64,000 nt of DNA from Prevotella sp. (GCA_022775105.1 JALFIX010000094.1:1-64000); one strand, 5' to 3'. Counted from the stretch's first letter, positions 44,251-55,212 are shown. Numbers and translations: made by a program. Notes: generated by a model not told the origin, from the sequence alone.

Positions 44251-47200
44251 ATGATGAAACAAAAGAAACTTATCAGCAAATCAGTGCTGCCTATAGCATT
44301 GTGCACGGCTTTGACGTGCAGTCCATTCGTGGGCGTTCAACATGCTATGGCGTCTGCAAGCGTAATGCAGCAGACCGGAGCAGTCAATGGTCTCGTTGTT
44401 GACTCAAATGGCGAAGCTATCATTGGTGCAAGTGTGAAAATCGTTGGTACAAGCAACGGAGCCGTCACCGATCTCGACGGAAAGTTCAAGATTGCCAACG
44501 TGCAGCGTGGTGCCACGCTCGAAGTGTCCTACATCGGATATGTAACCCAGAAGGTCAAGGTGACGGGACCGTCAGTAAGAGTGGTGCTTCAGGAAGACAA
44601 CAAGGCCCTGGACGAGATTGTTGTGGTGGGCTACGGTGTGCAGCGCAAGAGCGACGTGACCGGTGCATTGACCCGCGTGGGAGAAAAGGAACTCAACGCC
44701 AAGCCCGTAAACAATGCCTTCGAGGCACTGCAGGGCAAGGCTGCCGGTGTGGATATCACTTCTTCTCAGCGTCCGGGTAGTATCGGCGACATCCGCATCC
44801 GCGGTAACCGCTCGCTCAACGCCTCCAATGCCCCGCTGTATGTTGTGGATGGCGTGCCATTGAGTTCAGGCGGTATCGAGACCCTCAACCCCCGCGACAT
44901 CGAGGCCATCGACATTCTGAAGGATGCCTCCTCAACGGCTATATACGGTTCGCGTGGTGCCAACGGTGTTGTTCTCGTGACAACCAAGCGAGGAAAGAAA
45001 GGCGACCTGAACCTGAACTACTCCGGCTCAATGACCTTTGAGACTATCCACGACCTCACTCCCGCCATGTCAGCCTCTGACTATATCACATGGCGCCGTT
45101 GGGCTTACTACAATGCCAATCCCGACAAATACACCCCGGGCAACCAGCCAAGCAAGGAGCAGGACGAAATATTCTTCTCGGCTTCGGGCGACAATGCCGC
45201 ATACAACAACGTGATGAACGGATGGGCAAGCGGTTCATGGGACGCATCGAAGGTGCAGGACACCGACTGGGCTGACATGGTGAGCCGCACGGGTATCACA
45301 CAGGAGCACACACTCAGTGCAAGTGGCGGTACTGACAAGATGCAAGGCTCGTTCTCGTTCGGCTACCTTAGAAACAAGGGTACACAGAAGGGACAGGAAT
45401 ATGAGCGTTTCAACATCTCTACATCTGTTGACCTGCAGGCAAAGCCTTGGTTCAAGATGGGTGGTTCAATCAACGCATCTTACGGCGTGCAGAACTACGG
45501 TTATTCACGCACTGGACAGCCGAGCAATTCAGGTCCTACCGACATCTACGGTGCCGCCAAGGCAATACCACGCTTTGCCGTGCCATACGACGAGAACGGC
45601 GACATCGTTCTCCAGCCCGCGGGAAGTACAACAAACGTATATACCGTGGTTGACGAGTGGACAAAGTCAACCGACGAGCGCAAGACCTTCCGCGCCTTGG
45701 GTAGCCTGTATGCCCAGGTGGACTTCGGCAAGATGTGGGAGCCGCTTGAGGGTCTTTCCTACAAGATTGCCTTCGGTCCCGACTTCCGCCAGTATCGTCA
45801 GGGTATATTCATCGACGCATCGTCGGCAGCACGTCTGGGTTCAACCAACTATGTAACCCGCGGCGAGGAGCGCCATTTTGCATGGACACTGGACAACATG
45901 ATTCTCTACAACCGCACGTTCGGCAAGCACAACGTCGGTGTGACTCTCTTGCAGTCAGCCTCTAAATATAATAAGGAGAACTCTTCGATGCACGAGGAGG
46001 GTATTCCATTGTCATCCATGCTCTGGAACAACATGGGATATATCGACATCACCCAGTCGCAGTTCAAGGCAAGCATGGCAACAGGATTGAGTGAGAACCA
46101 GCTTGCTTCATATATGGCCCGTGTAAACTATAGCTTCAACGACCGCTACCTCCTGACCGTATCAGGCCGTTACGACGGTTCTTCTGTTTTGGCAGAAGGC
46201 AACAAGTGGAGCTTCTTCCCCTCAGCAGCCTTGGGATGGCGCATTGAGCAGGAAGACTTCATGAAGGACATCAAGTGGATTAACCAGTTGAAGCTCCGCC
46301 TCGGTGTCGGTACTACAGGTAACTCTGCCGTTAGCCCATATGGAACCCTTGGCGTGATTTCCTCATATTGGATGCCGTTCTCAACAGGCAACTATAACAT
46401 TCTCGTAACCAACGAGCCTTACTACTCAAGCGGTCAGAACTCGATGCCTAACAAAGACCTCGGTTGGGAGAAGACCACACAGTGGAACATCGGTATCGAC
46501 TTCAGCTTCCTCAAGGGACGCATCGGCGGTACTCTCGACATCTACACCTCACGCACCAAGGACCTGCTCATGACAATGAGCATACCGACTCTCTCGGGCT
46601 ATCCTACGATGCTTGACAACGTGGGCGAGACAAAGAACTGGGGTTATGACCTCACTCTTACCGCCATCCCCGTAGTGACAAAGGACTTCGAGTGGAGCAG
46701 CACCCTCAACCTCGCATATCAGAAGGACGAAATCGTGGAACTTGCAAACGGCAAGGAAGACGACATCAACAACGCATGGTTCATCGGTAATTCAATCAGC
46801 GTTTACTACGGAACAGACAACGCCGGTATTTGGCAGGAGTCGGACGCAGAAGAGATGGCCAAGTTCAACGAGAACGGGCACAAGTTCCAGGTGGGTAAGG
46901 TGCGCCCGGTTGACCAGAATGGTGACTACAAGATTGACAATGAAGACCGTATCATCCTCGGCAACTGCAACCCGCGCTACACCATGGGATGGGTGAACAC
47001 CTTCACATGGAAGGGACTTGAACTCTCGGTGGAACTGTACGGACGATTCAAGTATATGGTGAACACCGGAGGTCAGGGACAGTATGGTATGTACAACCAG
47101 GTTGAAATTGACTACTGGCGTCCCGACAACACAGGCGCTGAATATCAGAAGCCTATATACTCTACAGCCGGCGGCGACGAATACTCAAGCCTGCTCGGAT

Positions 47201-47415
47201 TCAAGGATGCCAACTTCATCAAGCTCCGCAACCTCTCATTAGGCTACAACTTCGACAGCAATATCTGCAAGAAGATCGGAATATCCAATGCCAAGGTATA
47301 TCTCCAGGCAAAGAACCTCGGAATGCTCTATTCTTCAGTTGACGAAATCGACCTCGACCTCGGAACCTCTTACTACAACAGAGGATTCACAGTGGGGCTG
47401 CAGGTAGGATTCTAA
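44251..47415 (+). CDS. SusC/RagA family TonB-linked outer membrane protein
   Basis: 1054 aa; VNGLVVDSNGEAIIGASVKIVG, ALDEIVVVGYGVQRKSDVTGAL, LYVVDGVPLSSGGIETLNPRDIEAIDILKDASSTAIYGSRGANGVVLVTTKRG. Confidence 0.96.
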   Translation: MMKQKKLISKSVLPIALCTALTCSPFVGVQHAMASASVMQQTGAVNGLVVDSNGEAIIGASVKIVGTSNGAVTDLDGKFKIANVQRGATLEVSYIGYVTQKVKVTGPSVRVVLQEDNKALDEIVVVGYGVQRKSDVTGALTRVGEKELNAKPVNNAFEALQGKAAGVDITSSQRPGSIGDIRIRGNRSLNASNAPLYVVDGVPLSSGGIETLNPRDIEAIDILKDASSTAIYGSRGANGVVLVTTKRGKKGDLNLNYSGSMTFETIHDLTPAMSASDYITWRRWAYYNANPDKYTPGNQPSKEQDEIFFSASGDNAAYNNVMNGWASGSWDASKVQDTDWADMVSRTGITQEHTLSASGGTDKMQGSFSFGYLRNKGTQKGQEYERFNISTSVDLQAKPWFKMGGSINASYGVQNYGYSRTGQPSNSGPTDIYGAAKAIPRFAVPYDENGDIVLQPAGSTTNVYTVVDEWTKSTDERKTFRALGSLYAQVDFGKMWEPLEGLSYKIAFGPDFRQYRQGIFIDASSAARLGSTNYVTRGEERHFAWTLDNMILYNRTFGKHNVGVTLLQSASKYNKENSSMHEEGIPLSSMLWNNMGYIDITQSQFKASMATGLSENQLASYMARVNYSFNDRYLLTVSGRYDGSSVLAEGNKWSFFPSAALGWRIEQEDFMKDIKWINQLKLRLGVGTTGNSAVSPYGTLGVISSYWMPFSTGNYNILVTNEPYYSSGQNSMPNKDLGWEKTTQWNIGIDFSFLKGRIGGTLDIYTSRTKDLLMTMSIPTLSGYPTMLDNVGETKNWGYDLTLTAIPVVTKDFEWSSTLNLAYQKDEIVELANGKEDDINNAWFIGNSISVYYGTDNAGIWQESDAEEMAKFNENGHKFQVGKVRPVDQNGDYKIDNEDRIILGNCNPRYTMGWVNTFTWKGLELSVELYGRFKYMVNTGGQGQYGMYNQVEIDYWRPDNTGAEYQKPIYSTAGGDEYSSLLGFKDANFIKLRNLSLGYNFDSNICKKIGISNAKVYLQAKNLGMLYSSVDEIDLDLGTSYYNRGFTVGLQVGF

Positions 47416-47475
47416 ATAATTAGAAATGAGAACTTGTAAATTCTAATTTGTAAATTGTAAATAAAAAACGTCTAT

Positions 47476-49593
47476 ATGAAAAACAAGATATTATTTGGTG
47501 CAATGGCATTGGCAACGATGTTCGGCACCACATCATGCGGCGACGACTTCCTGAAGGAAGACGCAGGCCACAAGGTTACAGATGCACTTCTGGAAACCCC
47601 GGACGGTGCCATCTCAATGGCAGCAGGTCTGTACGCCAATATACGCTGGCATTTCGGATATGAGTGGGCATACGGTATCACTCTCTACGGATGCGACGAG
47701 TTTACCAATGGTTCTGACCTCACTTCTGAGCCTTGGAACACATACGACAACCGCCTGAACCCGCTGGACTGTACAAAGGCCAACGGTGCGGCCAACAACA
47801 ACTGCCCGCCTGTGTCCGGCCTTTGGAACCAGATGTACTACGGTATCTCAACCGCCAACCTCGTGATTGACAAGGCACAGAAGGTGCCTGACGAAGACAG
47901 CCGCAACAAGGCATTGGGCGAGGCTCACTTCCTGCGCGGATACAACTACTTCCGCCTGTTCAGCCAGTATGGTGCAGTGGTGCTGCAGCTCAAACCGACC
48001 GAGGGCGTGGTTCGTTACTATGAGAGAGCTACAGAGGAAGAAACCCTGAATCAGGTGATTGCCGATTTTGAGGAGGCATACAACATGCTGCCCACATCAA
48101 AATGGCGCGGCAACGGAACATGGACAAAATACACCGCAGCACACTTCCTGGCAAAGGCCCTGCTATATCGCCAGTCGGAGCGTTGCTCAAGCTGGAACAG
48201 CAAATATACCGCTGAGACTGACCTCAACCGTGCCATCGAGCTATGCAATGAGGTTATAGCAGCTTGCCCGTTGGAGGCTGACTATAACAACCTCTACGCC
48301 AACTGGACCGGTGTTGACTGCCCAATCGAGGGTTCATCGGAAGTACTCATGGCTGCCGAGCACAACGCTAACTCCACCACGAAGGGACGATTCGGAAACC
48401 GCACCTACAACTACTTCAACCCGCAGTTCTCCAACTTCTCAGGCGGTTGGGTGCAGCGCGGACAGTATATCGGAGGTATGGACTTCCAGCGTTGCCGTCC
48501 GACGGAATATGCATACTCTGCATTCGACAACGTGAACGACGCACGTATGTGGAAGACCTTCAAGACCGTCTTCGGACTTAACAGCACCGCACAGACCGAC
48601 AAGGACAAGATTGTTGCAGACAACGGACTGAAGGATGTGTCGCAGGTGCCGGCACTTGGCGACTACGGAATTGTTTTCATTCTCAACAAGAAAGACGACC
48701 CACGCTTCCAGGACGAGACCACATACGGAACATTCGGTAATGGCAAGACCGCTCACAGCTTTGTCAATCCCGAGACCGGCAAGTGGGTGCCCAACGTAGC
48801 TCCAGTATATCTTGGCGGACAGTATGTAATGCCGAACTACAATGCAAATGGCGACCCGACAAAGTCGAACTTCTTCTGCGGAATCAACAAGACCGAGGAT
48901 GGTTCTCGTACTGCTGAAAAGGGAGATGGCTATCGTGATGTAATCATGGCTCGCTCTGGTGAGACTTATCTCGTGAAGGCAGAGTGTCAGGTGCGCCTTG
49001 GCAAGTATCAGGAAGCCATCAGCACAGTCAACGTACTTCGTGCTCGTGCTCAGTGGAAGGAAGGCGAGGATCGTGAGTTCTATATCGACGGTTCGCTTGC
49101 ATTCGAGACCAACACTACGGGTGGCGGAACTTTGAAGAAGTGTAAGGCAGCCGATGGTAAGACCAACCTCACCAACATCGAGGCATGGAAGTATTCTCAC
49201 CCATGGAAGAATAGCTACTATCTGTCAACAGGTATCGAGCGCACTACTGCCGCTTCCGACCTCCAGATTAAGGACTACAAGCAACTTCCCGCAGAAGACG
49301 AGGCAATCCTCACAGCTATCGGTTGCAGTGGCGACAAGGACCGCATGATCAACTTCATCATGAACGAGCGCACACGTGAGTTGCTTGGCGAGTGGAACCG
49401 TTGGGAAGAGCTCAGCCGTACCAACTTGCTTATCCGCCGTGCCAAGGCGTTCAACCCCGAGGCAAAGGGCATCACAGCCGGCAAGCACGAGCTTCGCCCA
49501 ATACCACAGACTTTTATCGACGGTCTGCAGCATGAGGACGGAAGCAACCTGTCGGATGCAGAAAAGGCTGCATGGCAGAATCCCGGATATTAA
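47476..49593 (+). CDS. SusD/RagB family nutrient-binding outer membrane lipoprotein
   Basis: 705 aa; lipobox GTTSCGDDFL; LGEAHFLRGYNYFRLFSQYGAVVL, MNERTRELLGEWNRWEELSRTNLL. Confidence 0.95.
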   Translation: MKNKILFGAMALATMFGTTSCGDDFLKEDAGHKVTDALLETPDGAISMAAGLYANIRWHFGYEWAYGITLYGCDEFTNGSDLTSEPWNTYDNRLNPLDCTKANGAANNNCPPVSGLWNQMYYGISTANLVIDKAQKVPDEDSRNKALGEAHFLRGYNYFRLFSQYGAVVLQLKPTEGVVRYYERATEEETLNQVIADFEEAYNMLPTSKWRGNGTWTKYTAAHFLAKALLYRQSERCSSWNSKYTAETDLNRAIELCNEVIAACPLEADYNNLYANWTGVDCPIEGSSEVLMAAEHNANSTTKGRFGNRTYNYFNPQFSNFSGGWVQRGQYIGGMDFQRCRPTEYAYSAFDNVNDARMWKTFKTVFGLNSTAQTDKDKIVADNGLKDVSQVPALGDYGIVFILNKKDDPRFQDETTYGTFGNGKTAHSFVNPETGKWVPNVAPVYLGGQYVMPNYNANGDPTKSNFFCGINKTEDGSRTAEKGDGYRDVIMARSGETYLVKAECQVRLGKYQEAISTVNVLRARAQWKEGEDREFYIDGSLAFETNTTGGGTLKKCKAADGKTNLTNIEAWKYSHPWKNSYYLSTGIERTTAASDLQIKDYKQLPAEDEAILTAIGCSGDKDRMINFIMNERTRELLGEWNRWEELSRTNLLIRRAKAFNPEAKGITAGKHELRPIPQTFIDGLQHEDGSNLSDAEKAAWQNPGY

Positions 49594-49620
49594 ATAATAT
49601 AGGTTTTTATTCTTATATTT

Positions 49621-49660
49621 AAGGCGACATTCCCTGAGACAGGGAGTGTCGCCTTTTATT
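49621..49660. terminator. Terminator between convergent genes, possibly bidirectional
   Basis: aaggcgacattccct / agggagtgtcgcctt (15 bp, one G-U) followed by ttattt; the complement gives an A/T-rich flank on the other side. Confidence 0.8.
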
Positions 49661-52600
49661 TATTGTCTTTCCAATGTCACTGCCATCAGTCCCACGACTA
49701 CGTCATTGGAGAGGGTCCTGATGCGGATGGCTCTTATCCTGCGCGCAGGATCAAGAGGCATCTTCAATATCACTCCCGCTCCCTTGTTGATAGTGTAGCG
49801 GTTGTCCTCGCCTATCTTCTTCTCCTTGCTTTTTCCTGAAGACGGAACGGCGGACAGGAGTTCCTTGGCGTTAATGTGTCGCCCCACCCTGCCGTTGTCA
49901 AGACGGAAACGGAGAGGCATCACCGGGGCTGACCAGAAGGCATTGTCGTCGAAGATGAACTCCTCGTTGATGGTGGGCCAGTTTATCGGATTCTCAAGTC
50001 GGAGGGTGTCGCAGGCACCGTTTTCATATTCTGCCAATATGAGGGCATTGTCTATGCGGCTCTGCATGTTGTTGGTTGTGCCTGCCAACATGAGATAGGC
50101 GGCATTGAAGGACTGCGACTTGGGAGAAACCGGGACAAGCACCTCATCGGGATAATTATCCCAAAGCGAGGAGAAGACTATGTTGCTTCCCCGGCGCGGA
50201 ATGAGGAAACTAACTCCCTTGCCTGTATCATATACTCCAAGGGCATCATTGCCCGGAAGTGGTGTGGCGCACGCCCTGAGTCCCGCATCGTCTATCTCGG
50301 CAGTCTGCTTGGGATGACACCACTCGCCTATTCCCTGCACGGGGAGCTGAAGGGTGGTGTATGGGGGACGCGGACTCTCGTATCTGTTGCGGAAGATGTC
50401 GTTGACATTTGCGTTGTATGCCCCTGTGATGTCTATCATCTCATGCCTGTCGGAGGCATTGGGGGTGATGTCCTCAAGTCCCATACGGCGTATGTAGTCC
50501 TTGGAGGTCACATCGTTTCTTGCCGACGGAATCTCGGGATATGCAGGCGGTTGTGGCAGACGGGTGCGATCTACAATGATGGTCTGGCTTTCGCCGGTGG
50601 TTCCTTCGGTATCCATATAAGCCCCGCATCCCGCGTTCGTCCTTATCACGATTTTCAGGGGCTGCGCGAAATGCTGTTCTATCTGATATATGTCACGATT
50701 GCCCTCACGCTTGTAGGTGAAGCTGAGATAGGGTGTGCGTATGCTTGCCTCATGCCATTCTTCGGGGAAGGCAGGTTTGAGGATGCACTGTCCGTTGAGG
50801 GCGTCGGGAGTGATGCCGAAGAGTCCGTTGATAATCGCACGGCTCGTGATGCCGAGGTTGTCGCCGAAGTCACGGTATGCCTCGTTGCGCTCGCGGTCGT
50901 AGAAACTGATTTGTCCGAAGTTGCCGGGCGACTTGCCAAGGAGCATCTCGTCGGTGAGGTCGCTCTTCAGCAGGCGGAATCCCTCGTCGGTGCGTCCTGC
51001 CTGGAAATAAGCCAATGCCATGTTTGCCACTTCCTCGTGAGCCACGTTGTTGGTGCTCCATGCGTATGGCATCCAGTCGGTTGTGGAGAGGGTGTATCCG
51101 CCTGACTTCTCGCCGTCGATGACAATGGGGATATGGGGGATGTCGCGATCCACGTATTTGGTGGCGAGATAAGCCTGTTCGGAAGTACATGCGCCACAGT
51201 CTATCGGGGTGTAGATAGTCCATAGGGCGGCACTCTTGTGGAGTCGTTTGAGTCCCATGAGGTCCTGGAATTCCGCCCAATGTCCACGGTCTTTCATCCA
51301 CAGACGCTCGTTCATCGCCTTGAGGATAGCCTCAGCCTCGTCACGGTATGGCTTGCCGTCCTCGCCAATGAGTTCGGCGATGCGTGCAGCAAGGAGATTG
51401 CCGCGATAGTTATATGCGGAGGAATGGGTGACGGCTCCACCATTGTAGTAGAGGGCATCGGATGCCCAGATGCAGCAATAGGCGTCGTAGAGATGGTCGC
51501 CGTCGGGGTCGAAATTGCGTTTTTCCCATGCGAGATGACTCTTCAGCACGGGCCAGAACTCCCTGAGCTTCCGCTCGTCGGCATCATAGGAGAGATGCCA
51601 CAGCAGTCCGTCGATGTAGTTGAGGTTCATGTCGTAGTGGTGCATCACGTCGTTGCGGTCGGGATAGCGGCAGATATATCCGTTGCTGTACATCTGCGTT
51701 CCCCATCGCTTCTCCGCTCTCGCCATATTCAGCGCACTGTCCTGACGGGGATGGGGCAATGTGGCGGGAACATCCTTCACCTGACTGCGTGCGTAGGCCT
51801 GGAAATGACGGTAGGAGCGGTCGGTCCACCCGACGGCGTCGCCTACATAACATCCTCGCCATCCTGCCAGCGGTGTTCGCCAACCGATACATCCGTGCTG
51901 CCACGTCTTGCCGTCCCACAGTCCGTCGGCTGCTGCCATAAGCACACTGCCGAGGGTGTTGAACAGAGGGTCGGGGGTATTTATCTCAACGCGCGACATG
52001 ATGGACTCTCTTAAAGAGTCTTCGGCAGAAAAAAGCAGCTCCAGCTCCCCTGCCCCACGGTGGGGGGTGTTTGCGGACTCAGTCTCTAATTCTTTATTAG
52101 TTTTTAATAGGAGGTAGGTTTTTCCGCGTCCGTCCCATATTGCCTTTGCCACGGGTTGTGCATTTGGGGTTGGCTCAAACTTCGTCAGGTCATCAACACC
52201 GAGGTCGCCATTGCGCTGGAACTTGCTGCTTCTTGCATTGGCGAGGACAGCCTCGAATTCAATCTTCTTGGATGGAGACTTGGCACGTCCTTTTTTTATC
52301 TCCGACGTGGTGAATCTCCATATAGCATCCTCTTCCTGAATGAATGATGCCATGGCATAGATATCTATCCTGAGGTCTCCGTGGGTCAGTAGGTATGTTC
52401 TTCTTCCGCCAAGATAGCGGGCCTCGCAGTCAAAGTATGCTGAGTCGAGAGGTATTCTCTCCTTGCCGATAATGGCATAGAGCCTTAGGTTACGGCACTC
52501 GCCTTTCTTGTACGTGGCAAATATCGGGCGGTCGGATGTTTCAAGGCGGAAAGGCCCGTTTGTTCCATACAATGCCCTTGTATATCTGTTCTCGCCATTA

Positions 52601-52704
52601 AGGCACACTATCTCCCGTCCCTCAGGACGATACTGGTATTTTCTTCCCGCCGTCACCCCTGGCAATGCGAGAATAAGCATTAGCAATATTATAAGTATTC
52701 TCAT
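49660..52704 (-). CDS. DUF4450-type (alpha/alpha)6 six-hairpin glycosidase-like protein
   Basis: 1014 aa; KYQYRPEGREIVCLNGENRYTRALYGTNGPFRLETSDRPIFATY; HQGCIGWRTPLAGWRGCYVGDAVGW-like catalytic-barrel region. Confidence 0.7.
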   Translation of the reverse strand: MRILIILLMLILALPGVTAGRKYQYRPEGREIVCLNGENRYTRALYGTNGPFRLETSDRPIFATYKKGECRNLRLYAIIGKERIPLDSAYFDCEARYLGGRRTYLLTHGDLRIDIYAMASFIQEEDAIWRFTTSEIKKGRAKSPSKKIEFEAVLANARSSKFQRNGDLGVDDLTKFEPTPNAQPVAKAIWDGRGKTYLLLKTNKELETESANTPHRGAGELELLFSAEDSLRESIMSRVEINTPDPLFNTLGSVLMAAADGLWDGKTWQHGCIGWRTPLAGWRGCYVGDAVGWTDRSYRHFQAYARSQVKDVPATLPHPRQDSALNMARAEKRWGTQMYSNGYICRYPDRNDVMHHYDMNLNYIDGLLWHLSYDADERKLREFWPVLKSHLAWEKRNFDPDGDHLYDAYCCIWASDALYYNGGAVTHSSAYNYRGNLLAARIAELIGEDGKPYRDEAEAILKAMNERLWMKDRGHWAEFQDLMGLKRLHKSAALWTIYTPIDCGACTSEQAYLATKYVDRDIPHIPIVIDGEKSGGYTLSTTDWMPYAWSTNNVAHEEVANMALAYFQAGRTDEGFRLLKSDLTDEMLLGKSPGNFGQISFYDRERNEAYRDFGDNLGITSRAIINGLFGITPDALNGQCILKPAFPEEWHEASIRTPYLSFTYKREGNRDIYQIEQHFAQPLKIVIRTNAGCGAYMDTEGTTGESQTIIVDRTRLPQPPAYPEIPSARNDVTSKDYIRRMGLEDITPNASDRHEMIDITGAYNANVNDIFRNRYESPRPPYTTLQLPVQGIGEWCHPKQTAEIDDAGLRACATPLPGNDALGVYDTGKGVSFLIPRRGSNIVFSSLWDNYPDEVLVPVSPKSQSFNAAYLMLAGTTNNMQSRIDNALILAEYENGACDTLRLENPINWPTINEEFIFDDNAFWSAPVMPLRFRLDNGRVGRHINAKELLSAVPSSGKSKEKKIGEDNRYTINKGAGVILKMPLDPARRIRAIRIRTLSNDVVVGLMAVTLERQ

Positions 52705-52742
52705 TTTTCTCTATTATTTCAAATGTCACAAATCCTTATTTT

Positions 52743-52830
52743 AAACACAGAGGCACAGAGTCACAGAGTTTTCTCTGTATCTTATTAAAACTTAATAATT
52801 TAATCTCTGTAACTCTGTGCCTCTGTGTTT
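52743..52830. repeat. Intergenic inverted-repeat hairpin (CACAGAG family), copy D
   Basis: aaacacagaggcacagagtcacagag (52743-52768) vs ctctgtaactctgtgcctctgtgttt (52805-52830): 26 bp, 1 mismatch, 36-nt loop. Confidence 0.9.
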
Positions 52831-52843
52831 CAAACAGAATCAA

Positions 52844-55021
52844 CTACGGCATTGGCAGCAGGCCTTCCCATTTCACATCCCAATCCTTCGGGAATCCGGG
52901 GGTAGGCGAGTTGCATCCGTCCCATCCTGCACACATCATTGCCACGGCAGTGAGCAAACCGCCGTTTCCGGGCATATAGAGACGAAGACGCTGGTCCTGA
53001 TAGTTATGTCCACTTACGAGATAGGTATTGGTGCGCTTAGGCATAAGCAGGGCATCCACTGCCATGTCAGCCTCGCCAAGTCGCGCACAGGTCATTGCCG
53101 TCATGGGATAGTCCCATCCCCAGGTCTTGTCCCAGTTCCAGTTGTCCCATATCCATCTGAGTGTGTTTGCCATCACCTTTTTGTCAAGCAGTTTGTTGTC
53201 GGGCATCATTCCCAAGGCACCGAGCAGGGCGGGATGGTCGCTTGTCATACGAATGTCGGTGTAAGTGTTGACGGCACTCTCAGCGGCGAGATACAATCCG
53301 TCGGAGTTGAATGCCAAGGGCGACAACTTGTCAATCACCTTTTGCGCGTCTTCCATCGGTGCGAGTCCGCGTCTCGTTCTCCACTTCTGCGACATGTCAA
53401 GTGCGGTGAGCCAATATGAGAGTTCGAAGGGAGGGTTAATCGTGGAGTCGGCCTTGAGGGTCTCTTGTGCGGGAATGCAGCCACGCAGGATATATCGGTC
53501 GCGGGGGGTGTCATATTCGGCGAAATCAGTCATGAAGAGGGCTGTCTCATCCACGAGCTTGCCGTATTTTTCCAATACCTTGGCGCGCTCATCATCAGAT
53601 TTTGCCGCACGGTAAAGCAGTTCAGCCATATAGGTGAGATGGGGCTGCTGCCATATCAGGAACGAACCGACATTCGACGGGGCTTCCTCAGCCGAGGGGT
53701 CGGTCATCTTCATCCATCTCACTCCCTTGAATCCCTGGCGTTGGGCTATCAGGCGCGCCTTTTCCTCAGCCGAGGCATACCAGGAGAGCTGGCGGTCGAG
53801 CAGTTCGGGCTTGTTCCACAGTCCATAATGAACGAGATGCCACCATGTCATTTCGAGGTGGAACTTTCCGAACCATGAGTTATACGTGAGTCCTGTTTCC
53901 TGCGGGGGGATATTGCCAGCCTCCTGCGCTCCCATAAGATACTGGCTGAGGATGATGCGTCGCTCAAGTTCGGCAGCCCTCTTGTCCTTCACATTGCCGA
54001 GGTCGATGAATCCGCCTTCGTTCCAATATGCACTCCAGCGATTGGCAGAGGCCTTGGCGCATGAGGCGAAGTCGGGGGTGGCGGGGAATTTCGCATTATT
54101 CCCGTATTTTCCGGATAAACCGGATTTATTGGAATCATCTTGGAATAACGCCGAGAATGAGAGGCTATTTCCTTTTGCCTTGAGAACGATCCTGTGCTGT
54201 GCCGTTTGCTTGATCTCAGCACTGCCTTTCCATGATACATATATATAATATGTTGTGTCATCGAGCTTACGCGTGATTACGGCGGAGTTCTTTCCCGCCT
54301 TCAACGTTGTGGTGTGGAGATTATCAGCGGCATCCCACTTGCAGGCATCGTCGCAATGTCCGCCTGAGGGATAGGCAAAACTGAATGCCACTCCTATTGC
54401 TGACTTTTTAGCGGATGAACTGCCGTCTAAAGAGATATTTGAAGCTATGCAATCTGCATCGGGCGAGCATACCGTCTCAACGTGATATTTCATCCCCCCG
54501 TATTCAAACTTACTGTCAATCTTTCCTGTCCAAAGGTCCAGGTTCTGGTCTATGCCCTTAATCTTCGAAGCGTCGGAGATGTCGAGACCTATAGTCCCGA
54601 GATGAAGGCGATGGGGATTTGCCCTAAGGTAATCCACTGCCCTGCGAGTCCTTTCGGGCTGCTTTATCTGAAGGGAATAATATTCGGGATGTCCGCGGTG
54701 GAAATCGTGGTTTGCCAATGCGTCCTTGGCCTGGAATCCTTCGGTGTTGGGGAACGAGTGCCATCCCCATTCGCTCATCGTTCCGAGTGGCACGCCTTTG
54801 GAATAATCGCGCGGGAATGTCTGTAGTCCCGTGGCATCAACGGTAAAGGCAAACCGCCCGTTTCCAACTGTCAGCGAAGACAGTGAGTCCATGCTGGTGA
54901 CATGAGGGTTATGGCGTGTCACCACCTTAAGCCTGTCAATCTTTTCGGCAGCTACTGCACTGCCCACGACAGCCATACCGAACACAACTGTCGCAATCAT
55001 TTTTCTGATTTGTTTTTTCAT
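52844..55021 (-). CDS. (alpha/alpha)6-barrel glycoside hydrolase-like protein (GH65-like superfamily)
   Basis: 725 aa; signal peptide; SLTVGNGRFAFTVDATGLQTFP, KFHLEMTWWHLVHYGLWNKPELL, WGWDYPMTAMTCARLGEADMAVDALLM. Confidence 0.7.
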   Translation of the reverse strand: MKKQIRKMIATVVFGMAVVGSAVAAEKIDRLKVVTRHNPHVTSMDSLSSLTVGNGRFAFTVDATGLQTFPRDYSKGVPLGTMSEWGWHSFPNTEGFQAKDALANHDFHRGHPEYYSLQIKQPERTRRAVDYLRANPHRLHLGTIGLDISDASKIKGIDQNLDLWTGKIDSKFEYGGMKYHVETVCSPDADCIASNISLDGSSSAKKSAIGVAFSFAYPSGGHCDDACKWDAADNLHTTTLKAGKNSAVITRKLDDTTYYIYVSWKGSAEIKQTAQHRIVLKAKGNSLSFSALFQDDSNKSGLSGKYGNNAKFPATPDFASCAKASANRWSAYWNEGGFIDLGNVKDKRAAELERRIILSQYLMGAQEAGNIPPQETGLTYNSWFGKFHLEMTWWHLVHYGLWNKPELLDRQLSWYASAEEKARLIAQRQGFKGVRWMKMTDPSAEEAPSNVGSFLIWQQPHLTYMAELLYRAAKSDDERAKVLEKYGKLVDETALFMTDFAEYDTPRDRYILRGCIPAQETLKADSTINPPFELSYWLTALDMSQKWRTRRGLAPMEDAQKVIDKLSPLAFNSDGLYLAAESAVNTYTDIRMTSDHPALLGALGMMPDNKLLDKKVMANTLRWIWDNWNWDKTWGWDYPMTAMTCARLGEADMAVDALLMPKRTNTYLVSGHNYQDQRLRLYMPGNGGLLTAVAMMCAGWDGCNSPTPGFPKDWDVKWEGLLPMP

Positions 55022-55204
55022 ATCTTAGTCATTATTGATTATTTTGCGACAAAATTACTACTTTTTTATCACAATCACAAGCGTTTCACTGATTTTAACG
55101 TAATATACCCTCATTACCTATATCGGACTTCTGCAAACGTCTGTGATAATTGTCAAATCTGCTATGTTATTTGGCATTTGTTTTGCCATTTGAATAATAA
55201 TGAG

Positions 55205-55212
55205 TAAATTTG
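55205..55212 (+). promoter_or_regulatory. -7 element (TAAATTTG) upstream of GH28
   Basis: TAnnTTTG about 24 bp before ATG 55236. Confidence 0.55.

Noticed and set aside
50314-52014. Plus-strand ORFs of 263 and 258 aa opposite the DUF4450-type gene
   Set aside because: Overlap a long continuous glycosidase-like gene; explained by codon bias of the opposite strand.
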